64,000 nucleotides of DNA, taken from positions 292,020-356,019 of the forward strand of contig CALNVZ010001857.1 of assembly GCA_940671915.1 (NCBI GenBank). Reading direction: 5' to 3'. The notes under the pieces are model-generated. The model was not told the origin of the DNA. It ran no database searches and saw only the letters and a list, made by a program, of their open reading frames with translations. Below, piece after piece: positions 48,801-58,087 of this stretch. Both the position numbers and the translations under genes were made by a program. The DNA comes from Paracentrotus lividus. Taxonomy: Eukaryota > Echinodermata > Echinoidea > Camarodonta > Echinidae. Numbering within the stretch: the stretch's first letter is position 1; every line of letters begins with the position of its first letter.

Positions 48801-51800
48801 AATGCTGTGAGCCCCTTATTAAGGTAGCCTAGCAAAGTCAGGTTATAATTAGTTAATGGACCAGGTGATATATTTTAAAGGAAGATTTGTAAAGTTGAAG
48901 TTGATTTATAATTTTATCAATGTCACTGAGTTGTTTTTAGCTTGTATATTAATTTTGTACCTAGTATTCATAATTTTATGAGATATATGTAACAATGGTG
49001 AGAGATTTAGAGACCTTAACTCAATGTTAAGATCTACACAGTAAACAGTGATGTTCTGCAGGAAGATGGTGGCAGAACTCTTCAAGTCAAACTGAGTGAA
49101 GATGTTTGCAGGTCATGTCATCTACAGGAAGGTGAGAATGCTAGTGTAAATATTGTATGACTGATAGAATCCTTATGTTCTTTACATATATGAAAATGAG
49201 ACACATGTTGCCGAGCAAAGAGTCAAGGAAATCGGCAAAACAAACAATTTCAAAACACTTTCCCATCATTTCCCAGAAGCATGTGCAACAAATATCATGA
49301 TTGACTGTTACCATTGGCTATTACCATTTTGGGATTGATTGCAAACCTTTGTGTTACAGGGCCCAGGCCACAGATTCAGGTTTGCTTGTTATAATCTTAT
49401 TTAGGTACTCCCACATAAAAATAAAATGCCAGAACAGTCTCTAATCATGCCTGAGTATAATCTTGAACATCTCACTTTTAACATGAAATATTTTAAACTT
49501 GTGTGGAAAAACAAAACTTGTGAAATAGGAGCGAAACTGGTATTTAATAATACACTCAAATTTGTGTAGAACTTTTGATCCCAAATTTACTCCTTTCTTT
49601 TTCAGAGTGTAGAAATGTGAGAATAATCAACATTATTGCATTTTATCGTAGCTGAGTTTATTATTTCCCAATGTATTAGTGCAAAAGTGTTTCTCTTTGA
49701 AGAGAAAAGCTTGAAAAAGGTAATATTTACAGGAAATCTATTGTTCGGCATTGCATTGAGCACAATGCAAAGGGTCACAATTTATGCATTGACATTTGTA
49801 AGGCATGCATATGGGACTGCAATCTCTGAATGGGGGTACCTATCTTATTCTTATTTTCTGCATGTAGGTGCGACAGAATGTTGGAGTAGAGATGAACAGG
49901 TTGCAAGTTCTCTCTTCACGGCTGAGCTGAGCGATGAGAAAACAGAATTCCTCACCACAGAGCTAGAATCATGTCAACAACTAAGGGAGTTAGAACCGGA
50001 TAATAAATGTAAGCTTAATGCCTATTTTCTCTATTTTTATTCAAACCAAACCGTACAAAAATGGTCAAAACGACTGTTTTCAAAGCACCTTACAGGCCCC
50101 GTAGGGGAAATCTGACTGTGGTATAAATGTCTCACTATTGCCAGGAAATTTTACGTATACTAAAATGAAATGTAGCATGTGCTTCAGCCCCGCCCCCTTT
50201 TTATATTCTTTGTTGTAATACTTTCTTTGTATTACATATGCATTTTTCAGTTTATCACATCCTATGTTACTCTATTTTCATCATGTGTTCTATCTTTGTT
50301 TGTAGGGAGTCTACTTACAGAATCCTCTTAATGCGAGTTCTTAACCCTTTAGCACCTAAACCGCCCCTCAGATTACTCACTAAACCGCCCCAAACCGCCC
50401 ATGTCTTAAGCACGCTATAGTCAAGATAGTATCAAAAATATGTGATGAAACATGCCCATAATTGTTTTGGATTACCCATTGGATGTGTGCTATCCAATTC
50501 TGCACAAAAAAAGTATGTTTTAAGAGCTATTCTTAATGGGAAAAACTTGATTGAAACACAGCATAACCCTTTCCGCTAGTGAGTAAACTGCCCCTTTTAC
50601 GCAGTCTCTAGGTGCTAAAGGGTTAACCTGCTGAGGCATGAAGCTGAGATGGAGGGTTTATCAATTTATGGGATGCTACTTTCTTTTCACTGTGTGTTCT
50701 ATCTTTATTTGCAGGGTGTCTTCTTACAGTGATTCTCTTAATGCGAGTTCTGAACCTGCTAAAGCCTGAAGCTGAGATGGAGGGTTTATCAATTTATGGG
50801 ATGCTACTTTATTTTCACCATGTGTTCTGTCTTTGTTTGCAGGGTGTCTGCTTACAGTGATCCTACTAATGCAAGTCTTGAACCAACTGAAACATGAAGC
50901 TGAGATGGAGGGTTTATCAATTTATGGGATGCTACGTTCTTTTCACCATATGTTCTATCTTTATTTGCAGGGTGTCTGCTTACAGTGATTCTCTTAATGC
51001 GTGTTCTGAACCCGTTGAAGCATGAAGCTGAGATGCTCGGCTGCTTCACAACCATCCTATCCCAAGACACGTACAGGGCAAACTATTTCAAAGATCTGAG
51101 AAGTAAGTTCATCATGGAGAACGCCATCATGAAATTCCTGCAGGAGAGTTCAAAGGTCACAGGGTCACAGGTCAAGCAGACTACATTTGATGTCTCTGGA
51201 AAGGTCAGTGAAAATCAATAGTATCACCATGAAAAGTGTAATCTACCAGTATTCTATCAAGGTAATTAATTTGGTCCCAAACTCTTCATAATGAGAATGA
51301 ACTGTAGAAATCATTTTGTGCGAAGCCTAGTGTTTTGCGTGCTATAGTATGCGTGATTTGACAATTCTTAATTTCATTATGTACATGTAGTACATTTAAT
51401 TTCAAGGACATTTACATGATATTTGTCTTGTTGGTATTTTTTTTTCAGTTTGCATAGAAATTTAATTTCTTTGTTATTTTCATGAAAATGAAACTTAATC
51501 CAATCGACATGTATTAATAATTATAACAAATTCCCATTTACATAGCACATAATCAATTAAAAATTGTTGTAAGTGCTTGTAAAAAAAAAAAAAAAAAAAA
51601 AAATCTGTTTTCAGGAGTTGACTACACTGCACCATCTCCACCACCTATCTTCTGTACGCTCCGTGGACCTCTCCAACAACAACCTTCTTGCCCTTAATGA
51701 TGTAGATCTGCTATTTTGCTTGACCGATTTGAAGGCAGATGGCAACAGGCTGGAAGACGTATCACACCCACATGCACTGCCCTTCCTAGAAACATTGTCA

Positions 51801-52383
51801 CTCAAGAACAACAGTATCCTTTGAGAGGGTTCAGCCTACCCGGCAGTGGTGGTGTTTGTTATGTGGGTGGTGATGATGAGGATGAATCATGATGCTGATG
51901 GTGGTTTTGGTGATGGTGGTGATGATGATTATGCTGATGATGGTTTTGGTCGTGGTGGTAGGGGTGATGATGATGATGATGTTGTGTAGGATGATGAAGA
52001 TGATGATTGCGATGATAAGAATGATGATGGTGGTGATGAGGATAATGATGATGATGATGATGATGATGATAATGATGATGATGATAATGTTGATGACGAT
52101 GTTGATAATGATGATGAGATGACGATGATGATGATGGTGGTGGTGATGAAAATGATGATTATGATGAGAGTGAAAAAGAGAAATATTGTGCTGAAGATAA
52201 TGATAATGATGATGACGATGATGATGATGAGGATAATGATGGATGATTAGGACAATTGTGGTCGTGGTGGTGAAGATAAGAGTGAGGTGGAGGAGTGTTA
52301 CATCTATGCTGAAGATAATCATGATGTGGATACTCATTATGATAATCATGATAATGGTGATGGTGATAATGATGATGATGATA

Positions 52384-52415
<32 letters not shown>

Positions 52416-52500
52416 AATGATGATGATGAGGATAATGAGGATGATGATGATGAGGATGATGATGATGATGATGATAATGATGGTGATGATGATAATAATA

Positions 52501-52539
<39 letters not shown>

Positions 52540-52987
52540 GTGATGATGATAATGATGATGATGATGGTGAGGATGATGGTGATGATAAATGATGGTGATG
52601 ATGATGATGAATTATATTGATGCTGCCCAGAAAACGCTTGCAGTGATGACGAGTATACACAAATTTGTTTGATAATAAGAATGTGCATAATAATACATTT
52701 GCCCTGTTATTATCTTATCCAGGCATCCCTTTCTTAACTTTTTAAAATACTAGTCACAATCTAATTATCCACATGACAATGATGCAATCTTATCCATTCA
52801 AACAGTTCCTTAATTCCATATCACCTCAGACATCTCATCATTCTCACAGCTAATACCGCTAGCTGCTTGTCCAAATCTACGACACCTTGATCTTTCCGGT
52901 AATCCTGTTAGTGACCTTGAGCACTTCAGGTCAAAGGTCAAAGAACTTCTTCCACAATTGACATCCCTCAATAGCGAGTCACTATGA
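38318..52987 (+). CDS. RABGGTA: RABGGTA Rab geranylgeranyltransferase alpha subunit, 12 exons, exons 3-6 damaged
   Basis: RabGGTase alpha pairs with RABGGTB and, with REP, attaches geranylgeranyl groups to C-terminal cysteines of Rab GTPases. Exons: 38318-38320 (ATG only), 39259-39369, 44416-44540, 45545-45742, 46041-46241, 46834-46911, 48229-48405, 49042-49131, 49868-50008, 50971-51203, 51615-51813, 52830-52987. Order along the protein: N-terminal HGRLKVKTTEEQ, prenyltransferase-alpha helical repeats (CWDYRRFV, LVQNAF, WFYHRWLMG), an Ig-like insert, the ELESCQQLRELEPDNK helix, then leucine-rich repeats (VDLSNNNL, HLDLSGNPV) ending SLNSESL. This is the usual animal layout. Exon phases agree except around exon 4. 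Exons 3-6 contain frame breaks in invariant motifs. Introns 7 and 11 are U12-type. Confidence 0.93.
38453..38780. repeat. Foldback just downstream of RABGGTA exon 1
   Basis: GCTAGTAGCAAAACCATTTC..GGGACTATGGCAA and GTGAAGACTTT on the left match the complement of CACAGTCCCAACATGATTTT, GCTGCTAGC and AAAGTCTTCACAC on the right. Diverged. Confidence 0.65.
39259..39369 (+). CDS. RABGGTA: RABGGTA exon 2
   Basis: Encodes 37 codons, HGRLKVKTTEEQQEAKRKER through the LKLYTAGTQRVFEK helix, near-diagnostic for the N-terminus of the alpha subunit. Acceptor ATACTAG, donor GTAATT, phase 0. Confidence 0.95.
39796..39830. repeat. (TA)n microsatellite
   Basis: About 17 TA units in RABGGTA intron 2. Confidence 0.95.
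39960..43375. mobile_element. Candidate large transposon marked by GTAACGGACATGACA
   Basis: GCGTAACGGACATGACA-type words occur at about 39969, 40125, 40324 and 40719 in one orientation and at about 43352 inverted, with GTTACGC nearby at 43342. This is the arrangement of subterminal repeats. The minus strand between 41,400 and 42,100 has coding-like text (DKPHEGYLLIVECRKVDKD) that I cannot assign. Termini are not identified. RABGGTA intron 2. Confidence 0.4.
42340..42790. repeat. Purine-rich low-complexity stretch
   Basis: G/A-biased (GAGGAG, AGAGAG, GGAGAG) with no recognisable product on either strand. Confidence 0.6.
44030..44320. repeat. (GA)-rich low-complexity tract
   Basis: GAGAGA and GAAAAG text. 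It ends about 95 bp before RABGGTA exon 3. Confidence 0.85.
44416..44540 (+). CDS. RABGGTA: RABGGTA exon 3 (scrambled)
   Basis: Length and flanking phases match the expected exon. ICAELLSA is readable, but the invariant NPDF.TLWN.RRE stretch is split across frames by compensating one-base gains and losses. Acceptor TTTTTAG, donor GTAAGT. Confidence 0.7.
45545..45742 (+). CDS. RABGGTA: RABGGTA exon 4 (frameshifted)
   Basis: SPDEIA, RVNPKS, CWVMDHTRPP, ELKLCNLYLEYDE are all visible but fall in different frames, with in-frame stops between them. The length is also off by one from the phase expected. Acceptor TTCTTCAG, donor GTGAGT. Confidence 0.7.
46041..46241 (+). CDS. RABGGTA: RABGGTA exon 5 (frameshifted)
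   Basis: Starts cleanly with HCWDYRRFVVGKSNVASSEE, then loses frame. A shifted frame shows YTSTRS and TFSNY before a third frame resumes near SREDILIQ. Net length is in phase. Acceptor AACACAG, donor GTATCA. Confidence 0.72.
46834..46911 (+). CDS. RABGGTA: RABGGTA exon 6 (two internal stops)
   Basis: Reads YDLVQNAF, then nine codons that include TAA and TGA where the family has TDPNDQS-like text, then WFYHRWLMG. AATAATGACCAGAGT in another frame gives NNDQS. Net length is in phase. Acceptor TTTCAG, donor GTAAGA. Confidence 0.72.
47405..47660. repeat. Dispersed repeat with TATATAGCGCTTAA
   Basis: ATAATAATAGTATACATTTA, TATATAGCGCTTAATACATA, TTTCTAAGCGCTTTTAG and a GC-richer tail. I recall this style as a common dispersed repeat of marine invertebrates, but the class is unknown. 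RABGGTA intron 6. Confidence 0.45.
48229..48405 (+). CDS. RABGGTA: RABGGTA exon 7 (Ig-like insert domain)
   Basis: Clean 177-nt exon with VVYANCALNQVMVTFSQPV, matching the alpha-subunit insert domain (beta strands). Acceptor CATATAG. The donor GTATCCTTT at 48406 is U12-type, phase 1. Confidence 0.9.
48406..48414 (+). other. U12-type donor, RABGGTA intron 7
   Basis: GTATCCTTT directly after exon 7. The branch-like GACCTTAAC is at 49012-49020, with the phase-compatible acceptor ending at 49041. Confidence 0.8.
48650..48850 (+). mobile_element. tRNA-derived SINE
   Basis: TGGTCCAATGGATCAGTCAC resembles a diverged A-box region and GGTTCAAATCC is a clear B-box, followed by a tail with GTATATGGGTACCGGTAGGA. 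Lies inside U12-type intron 7. Confidence 0.6.
49042..49131 (+). CDS. RABGGTA: RABGGTA exon 8
   Basis: Encodes NSDVLQEDGGRTLQVKLSED and VCRSCHLQE. The acceptor CTACACAG at 49034-49041 keeps phase 1 to both neighbours. A U12-like branch sequence is at 49012-49020. Confidence 0.85.
49868..50008 (+). CDS. RABGGTA: RABGGTA exon 9
   Basis: Contains SRDEQVASSLFTAELS and ELESCQQLRELEPDNK, the conserved helix before WCLLT in the family. Acceptor ATGTAG, donor GTAAGC, phase 1 in and out. Confidence 0.95.
50306..50345 (+). pseudogene. RABGGTA exon-10 partial copy 1, interrupted by a MITE
   Basis: Acceptor TTTGTAG plus the exon-10 start, with a one-base deletion that breaks the frame. It is split by a TTAA-flanked element (50345-50622) and resumes at about 50627 with GCTGAGGCATGAAGCTGAG. 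Confidence 0.85.
50345..50622. mobile_element. piggyBac-like MITE in a TTAA site within an exon copy
   Basis: CCCTTTAGCACCTAAACC and TAGGTGCTAAAGGG with TTAA at both edges (50341-50344, 50623-50626). Removing it restores the 128-bp period of the exon-10 copies. GCCCC..AAACCGCCC repeats occur inside. Confidence 0.88.
50715..50780 (+). pseudogene. RABGGTA exon-10 partial copy 2
   Basis: Acceptor TTTGCAG followed by an open 21-codon copy (CLLTVILLMRVLNLLKPEAE, then M). Compared with exon 10 it has three synonymous and two amino-acid changes. No obvious donor follows. Confidence 0.85.
50843..50908 (+). pseudogene. RABGGTA exon-10 partial copy 3
   Basis: Acceptor TTTGCAG followed by an open 21-codon copy (CLLTVILLMQVLNQLKHEAE, then M). 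Compared with exon 10 it has seven synonymous and two amino-acid-changing codons. It lies exactly 128 bp before the real exon. Confidence 0.85.
50971..51203 (+). CDS. RABGGTA: RABGGTA exon 10
   Basis: Together with the last base of exon 9 it encodes WCLLTVILLMRVLNPLKHEA, then YRANYFKDLRSKFIMENAIM. Acceptor TTTGCAG, donor GTCAGT. The first 63 nt and the acceptor are repeated upstream three times at a 128-bp period. Confidence 0.94.
51615..51813 (+). CDS. RABGGTA: RABGGTA exon 11 (leucine-rich repeats)
   Basis: LRR text: LSSVRSVDLSNNNLLAL, CLTDLKADGNRLEDV, LETLSLKNN. Acceptor TTTTCAG follows a run of A residues. The donor GTATCCTTT at 51814 is U12-type, phase 1. Confidence 0.94.
51814..51822 (+). 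other. U12-type donor, RABGGTA intron 11
   Basis: GTATCCTTT directly after exon 11. Branch sequence TTCCTTAAT at 52806-52814, about 15 nt before the acceptor at 52829, a textbook U12 arrangement. Confidence 0.9.
51865..52618. repeat. (GAT)n trinucleotide array
   Basis: About 750 bp of GATGAT with GGT, AAT and GAC variants, filling most of intron 11. The long ORFs across it in several frames are artefacts. Confidence 0.97.
52830..52987 (+). CDS. RABGGTA: RABGGTA terminal exon 12
   Basis: Encodes the last LRR (CPNLRHLDLSGNPVSDLEHF) and the C-terminus LLPQLTSLNSESL, stop at 52985-52987. The acceptor CACCTCAG at 52822-52829 is preferred to the CACAG at 52849 because it restores phase and an NNNISSF repeat. 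Branch-like TTCCTTAAT is at 52806-52814. Confidence 0.93.
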
Positions 52988-53400
52988 TGGAACGTTTGAG
53001 TTAAGTCTATGTTGTTCAAAAGTGCAAATAGTGGTTCATTCCATTTAATATGAAAATATGAAATTGTAGATTACAAATGCAGCAAACCAAATACATTAAT
53101 GTGCAAAAATGCTGCTAGATATCATTAAAAGTCTAAATTGAATACTAAGAATGTTCAGGATTGAGGTTAGTAAATTTTGTTTGGTGTATAAAGCGAAGAT
53201 GTTAATGGATACCTAACATACGATCTCCTTGAAATTACCATTCAGACTCCCATCAAAGTTCTCATTAAAATTGACCATAATCCACTCCATTATAACAAAC
53301 ATGGATACAAGATTTTGTGAGAACGAGACAATTCTCAAGGCCTTGAATTCAAACAGCTGCACATGTATGTATTTGTGTGTGCTAACAGTGGATTTGTTTA

Positions 53401-53444
53401 GTTTAACCAGGGACGTGAGTCTCCTCTCACGTCCCTGGTTTAAC
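53401..53444. repeat. Perfect 19-bp hairpin
   Basis: GTTTAACCAGGGACGTGAG, a six-base loop, then the exact complement. It lies 410 nt past the RABGGTA stop, so could be in its 3'UTR. Confidence 0.9.
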
Positions 53445-53564
53445 AATTTTTGTAATGAGGTAATTGGCTTGGTCCTGGACATCATGTTAAAACATGAGTG
53501 GGCTGTATCCAGCATGCATATCAACAACATATTTGGCCCCTGCTCTTTACATTCTTTCTCATGC

Positions 53565-53701
53565 AGTCAACCTTGCCTTGGTGAAATCTTTTTTGAGACT
53601 GAAAAAATAGCTTTGATTTTTAAAATATTCCCTCTATGAAAGGCCTTCGACTTGGGCAATTATTGGACTTATGCGAGTTTGACTTAGGCAAGGTTGACTG
53701 T
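53565..53701. mobile_element. 137-bp MITE
   Basis: CAGTCAACCTTGCCTT and AGGCAAGGTTGACTG at the ends, with TA on the right edge. Confidence 0.7.
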
Positions 53702-54160
53702 ATATTATTATGATAATTATTTTGCTCAAATATTTATTTTATAATGAGTAATCAAGAATTTGGGTTTCAAATTTTCTCATACCAATATTTCTACTTTAAT
53801 TAATCAGTGTTCATTATATACACTATGGTAACAATAATATTGTTTTAGTTACCCAGGGTAGCCCTTTAGGTTCTTGGCAACTGTTTTGCTAACAGGCCCT
53901 GCATATTTGTATGTAATGTGTGTATTCTCTGTTTTGTGATCTTGAGGACCTGATTCATGTCTGTGCATCAAACTAATTCCAAACATTAGTACATTTCAGA
54001 TAATAGTATTGATAATGATTGTTTTATGAAGTAAGTGTTCGAAAATATAAAATCATGTGAAGATAATTGTGTAATTATCATTAAAAGAATACACAAAGAA
54101 ACGTTGCTTTGAAATGTGGTATATCATTTCTTGTTGAATAGAATATTTTAGTGTTATATC

Positions 54161-54428
54161 AGGGTTCCCAGCCTATCAGGGAAATCAGGGGAAATTATTC
54201 TAACTTTTTCCAGTCAGGGAAAGTCAGGGAATTTGATAATAATGCTTCAAAATTTGGGAAAAGTCAGGGAATTTGAATGGCCAAAAAATCGAAAGTTTGT
54301 TAGTCAGTCAGACTAGTGTTTTATACTGCAAATAGTTCACGGCGACAACAAAGGAAACACACAAAACTGGAAATTGGTTTGAATAATTATCAGGGAATTT
54401 TTTCTTTCTTGAAATGCTGGGAACCCTG
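54161..54428. mobile_element. 268-bp MITE
   Basis: AGGGTTCCCAGC and GCTGGGAACCCT ends, with GTCAGGGAA repeated inside. Confidence 0.75.
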
Positions 54429-54629
54429 TATATCATATAGGGTTACAGGGAGAGAAAGAGGGAGGGAGAGGGAGTGAGAAAGGAGAGAGAGTGATGATGA
54501 AGAGTGCAAGAAGTAGGGAGGGAGGGAGAGAAGCTAGATAAAGAGAGGGGGAAATTCACTCTATCCCACTTGCCTTGTAAAAATGAGAGTATAAAAGATT
54601 TTGTTATGATCTTGTAACTGGAGCCATAT

Positions 54630-54960
54630 AAACCCACTTGGACTCATGCCCATTTGGTCTCATCCCACATAGTCTAATTCCATTTCATCTACAAACAGTT
54701 CGTCTGGTTACCTTTTGGTCCAATTGCCACTTTGCCTATATACTATTTCGTATAATGTACACTTCTGCTAATGTCCACTTGTTCATTCGTGTAACAAATT
54801 GGTAATAGACTAATTATTCATTTGGGAATTAGACAAAAAAGCAATTAGACCAAAAGGTAATGAGACGAATTGGCAATTAGACCAAATGAGAATTAGACCA
54901 ATGTATGAGACCAAGAGGAAACGAGACCAATTAAGTTTAGACCATATGGGCTTTTAGTGG
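54630..54960. mobile_element. Second GTCTAA-unit foldback
   Basis: GGTCTCATCCC, AGTCTAATTCC and related units on the left; TTAGACCAAATGAG and GAGACCAAG complements on the right. The ends CCATATAAACCCA and CCATATGGGCTTTTAGTGG pair partly. Same family as 20422-21140. Confidence 0.7.
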
Positions 54961-55961
54961 ATATAAACAGACTACTGACAAAACACATCTCAATCTGAAT
55001 TATGCGACCCGACGCCTCATGACCACCAATAAGTCACAAATCGAACAGCAGTGTAAATGTTAGAACCACGTGTTCCGCGGAAGAAAGCATTGATAGCTCA
55101 GCTTCTAACAAAACATTTCAATTTGCTATCTTTTATTGCTACAAGTGTTTGGTATCATTGGAAACCTTGGAATTTCAAGTTTAAGAAGACATATTAAACC
55201 AAAACATGAATTCTGGTGACTTATTGGTTTTGAGAATGGAGGCCGGGGTCGCATATTCAAAGATGGAAGAAAAACGTGCATGTAAAATACTGTTAGAATA
55301 GAAAATGCAATGAATTTAATTTTGCATCATAATAATACATGCTATTTGCTATTCATCCTGAATACTTTCAGCTACATTGTCCACATTATACATGTTTATC
55401 ACATACAGAGAAATAACAGTAATTTACTTCGCTATTTGTTCTTTTTAAAGTTGCCCTACTAAGCATGTATGACAATATTTCATGGACGCTCTCTTTAATA
55501 TCCAAATATTTTGTGGTTGGCATATTAAATGTTTATGACAATATTTCATAGAAAGCTTTGCCCTATGAAATCTGTATTACAATATTTCATGGGACTGGTA
55601 GAAAACTATGTTCAGAATACACAGTACAGATAGGGCCTACATGTATGTATCGATTTCACTTGTTGCAATTGATGATCCTAATCACCTAAAGATTCTATAA
55701 TTTGATAGAGTTATGATTAAATATTCAAATACATTGTATACAATAAAATGGTACACAGGTCAATCCCACATTCTTTGCTACTCACTAGACCAATATCTCA
55801 TCAATTGGAAATTCATTGTGTCACGGTGCATAGTCCAAGTTCTAGGTATGGATCACATCTGAATTCCTAAATTTCAATAACTTAAAATCTAATCCAAACA
55901 TAGAATTTGAACTGGGGTCATTTATGCAGATATCTTGTGACAATGCTTCAGTTTGTACCTA

Positions 55962-56716
55962 CAGTTGAGGCTAGAAGTTAACATACACCCAGGATATTCA
56001 ATGACATTTGTTACCTTGCCAAACATAAGATTAACCCTCTTTGTGCTATTCTTAGAAAAGGTGAGTGAAAATTATGTAGCCATATGGCTACAAAGCACAA
56101 AGAGGGTTAACTGTACCTTCAGAAATAAATGTACCTTCAGAAATAACAGTAACTAGTACTACCTTGATAAATTTGGTATCAAATAAAAGAGCTACATGTA
56201 AACAAGCCCTCTCACATGAATTGGATGCCGATGTGACTAAAGTATATTTGTAGAGGAATTTTCTTTGTAGAAAAATAGTGATATTTGTGCCACATTTATT
56301 CTATTGTTAGTCATAATATTTCCAAATATTGTTTCATAGCAACTTTCAAATCTATGATTGATATTACTTTTTTTTTTTATCATATGTCACCACAAAACAA
56401 AAAAGTGTAATCTGAAATGTTTGTGTTGAGAAATAAAATATGAAATATGAAATGTTTTGGTTCATTTTTTTAAAGTTTGTCTAAAAAGTGAAGATTTGTG
56501 GGAGAAATGACATCTAAATATCTGTCAGCTCTTGATGACGTGCCAGTGTGATGAAAGATCATGATATACTTGTTTGTTTGATACTAAATTTTGTCATTAT
56601 ACTATAGCACAGATATTTTTACAGTAAATTTTTATGAAGTTTGGCAAGTGAACAATTGTCATTGAATTTCCTGGATGTAGGCCTACAGTGTGTATGTAAA
56701 CTTCTGGCCTAATCTG
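55962..56716. mobile_element. Tc1-like MITE
   Basis: TIRs CAGTTGAGGCTAGAAGTTAAC and the complement ending GTTAGGCC..., flanked by TA (55960-55961, 56717-56718). The CAGTTGAGG..AGAAGTT.ACATACAC start is typical of Tc1-family ends. A TTAA MITE sits in the left arm and a TAGGCCTA string in the right. Confidence 0.8.
56035..56106. mobile_element. 72-bp piggyBac-like MITE in a TTAA site
   Basis: CCCTCTTTGTGCT and AGCACAAAGAGGG, with TTAA at 56031-56034 and 56107-56110. Nested in the Tc1-like element. Confidence 0.82.
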
Positions 56717-57023
56717 TATTATTAATACATACATGTATATCTAAAAAGGTATGTGTTGATCAGTTCACTCTTGCTTTAAGTTTAGGGACATTTGCAATGA
56801 TAGTATTGATACAAATAAAACAAAAAATATTTAAGGCTTAAACAGTGAAATCAGATCACTTCATATAATACTTGTCATACCCAGTAAAATAATAAATCTA
56901 AATACAAAGAATAAATTATTACCAATTAAGGCAAGAGTTATTGAACTTTTTTTTTCTTCGGTATGTAAAAAAGGTTGGATATCACAGCCAAATTCACAAA
57001 ATCAACCAGTGGATTCACATTAA

Positions 57024-57108
57024 CCTGTTGGAGACGAGCTGATTTGGCTACAACACACATTTCCCATAGACCTCAGCCCGAATATATTCGGGCTCAGTCC
57101 CCAACGGG
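57024..57108. mobile_element. 85-bp piggyBac-like MITE in a TTAA site
   Basis: CCTGTTGGAGAC and GTCCCCAACGGG with TTAA on both sides. GCCCGAATATATTCGGGC forms an internal palindrome at 57077-57094. Confidence 0.75.
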
Positions 57109-57726
57109 TTAATAATTCAGGCTAATACCTGAAGGGCGATTTTCTATGGGCAATTTTGAGGGCTAGAGGATAAAAAAAAAGAAACCTGCCAACATTTCAA
57201 ATACAGAAATACATGTAGAAAGACATCCTGGAACAAAGAGGGAATATAAATGGTTAAATCTGGTATAGGTATGTACATACTGCACTCAGTAATATTCTAA
57301 CATGTTATAGAAGCAGTATTATCTTAATATCATTTGCCAAAATCGCAAACCTGTGTGCAACAAGCTTTTTCAAAAAAATCTTGGTTTATGTTACCAATGA
57401 TTTTGTGAAAACATTTTTGAGCCAAATGTGAAATTTACCACTATGTAATCAAATTCATGTACAGTCTTTAGGGGGAAAACATAAACTACATGTGTACAAA
57501 GCATTCAATAAATTAATGTACAATCCCACAAATTGCAGTAAAGGTATACAATGTTTTTTGGGAGATTTCAAGTTTCAAGTTTCATTTTGGAGATTAGAGG
57601 GCATGTATTTAATTCATGGTAATTTCTACATACTGTCTAAATACATACTTTTTTTTTACATCAACCCCATCTGAATTGTTAGTAAAATTGATACACATTT
57701 GAAGAAATTTATCTCATTGAATTTCA

Positions 57727-57963
57727 GTCAGTTGATATCTCAGACATCATAAGGAAAATTTGGGGAGCAATTATTTTTGAGGATGTTCTGAGAATTTTGG
57801 CCAAGACCGAGATATCATAAACCAGAGACTGGTTTGAGTCCACACTGAAATCCTTATCGTCTGTCCAAGGAAAATGGCTGCGCAAGCTGCTGTCTATACC
57901 TCTCATCTTGATCAAGCTGCTGTTGGTCTGGATGCCAAAGACTACACAGAATCCTTCCTTCAA
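57727..57963 (-). pseudogene. Tandem copy of the TADA1 C-terminal coding end
   Basis: Repeats 57973-58197 at about 240-bp spacing. The last 32 codons and TAA of TADA1 are present and open (ILCSLWHPDQQQLDQDERYR onward). Only three bases differ across the coding part, all third-position synonymous, while the adjoining UTR text differs at many sites. It would lie in the TADA1 3'UTR. Confidence 0.85.
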
Positions 57964-58087
57964 GAAAAATCTGAGTCAGTTGAGATCTCAGACTTCATTA
58001 AGAAAATTTGGGGAAGAGTTATTTTAAGGATGTTCTGAGGATTTTTGCTAAGATTGAGATTTGGGTCCACATTTCAAGTTGAAATCC

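Noticed and set aside
49636-50115. 159-codon ORF spanning exon 9
   Set aside because: Only 49868-50008 is exonic; the rest is read-through of intron 8 and intron 9.
50852-51070. 72-codon minus-strand ORF
   Set aside because: Antisense to the duplicated RABGGTA exon-10 segments.
51831-52688. Long overlapping ORFs (up to 285 codons) on both strands
   Set aside because: They are translations of a (GAT)n/(ATC)n microsatellite in RABGGTA intron 11; composition alone keeps them open.
57724-57963. 79-codon minus-strand ORF
   Set aside because: It is in the wrong frame of the duplicated TADA1 end; the meaningful frame is the one matching the TADA1 C-terminus.
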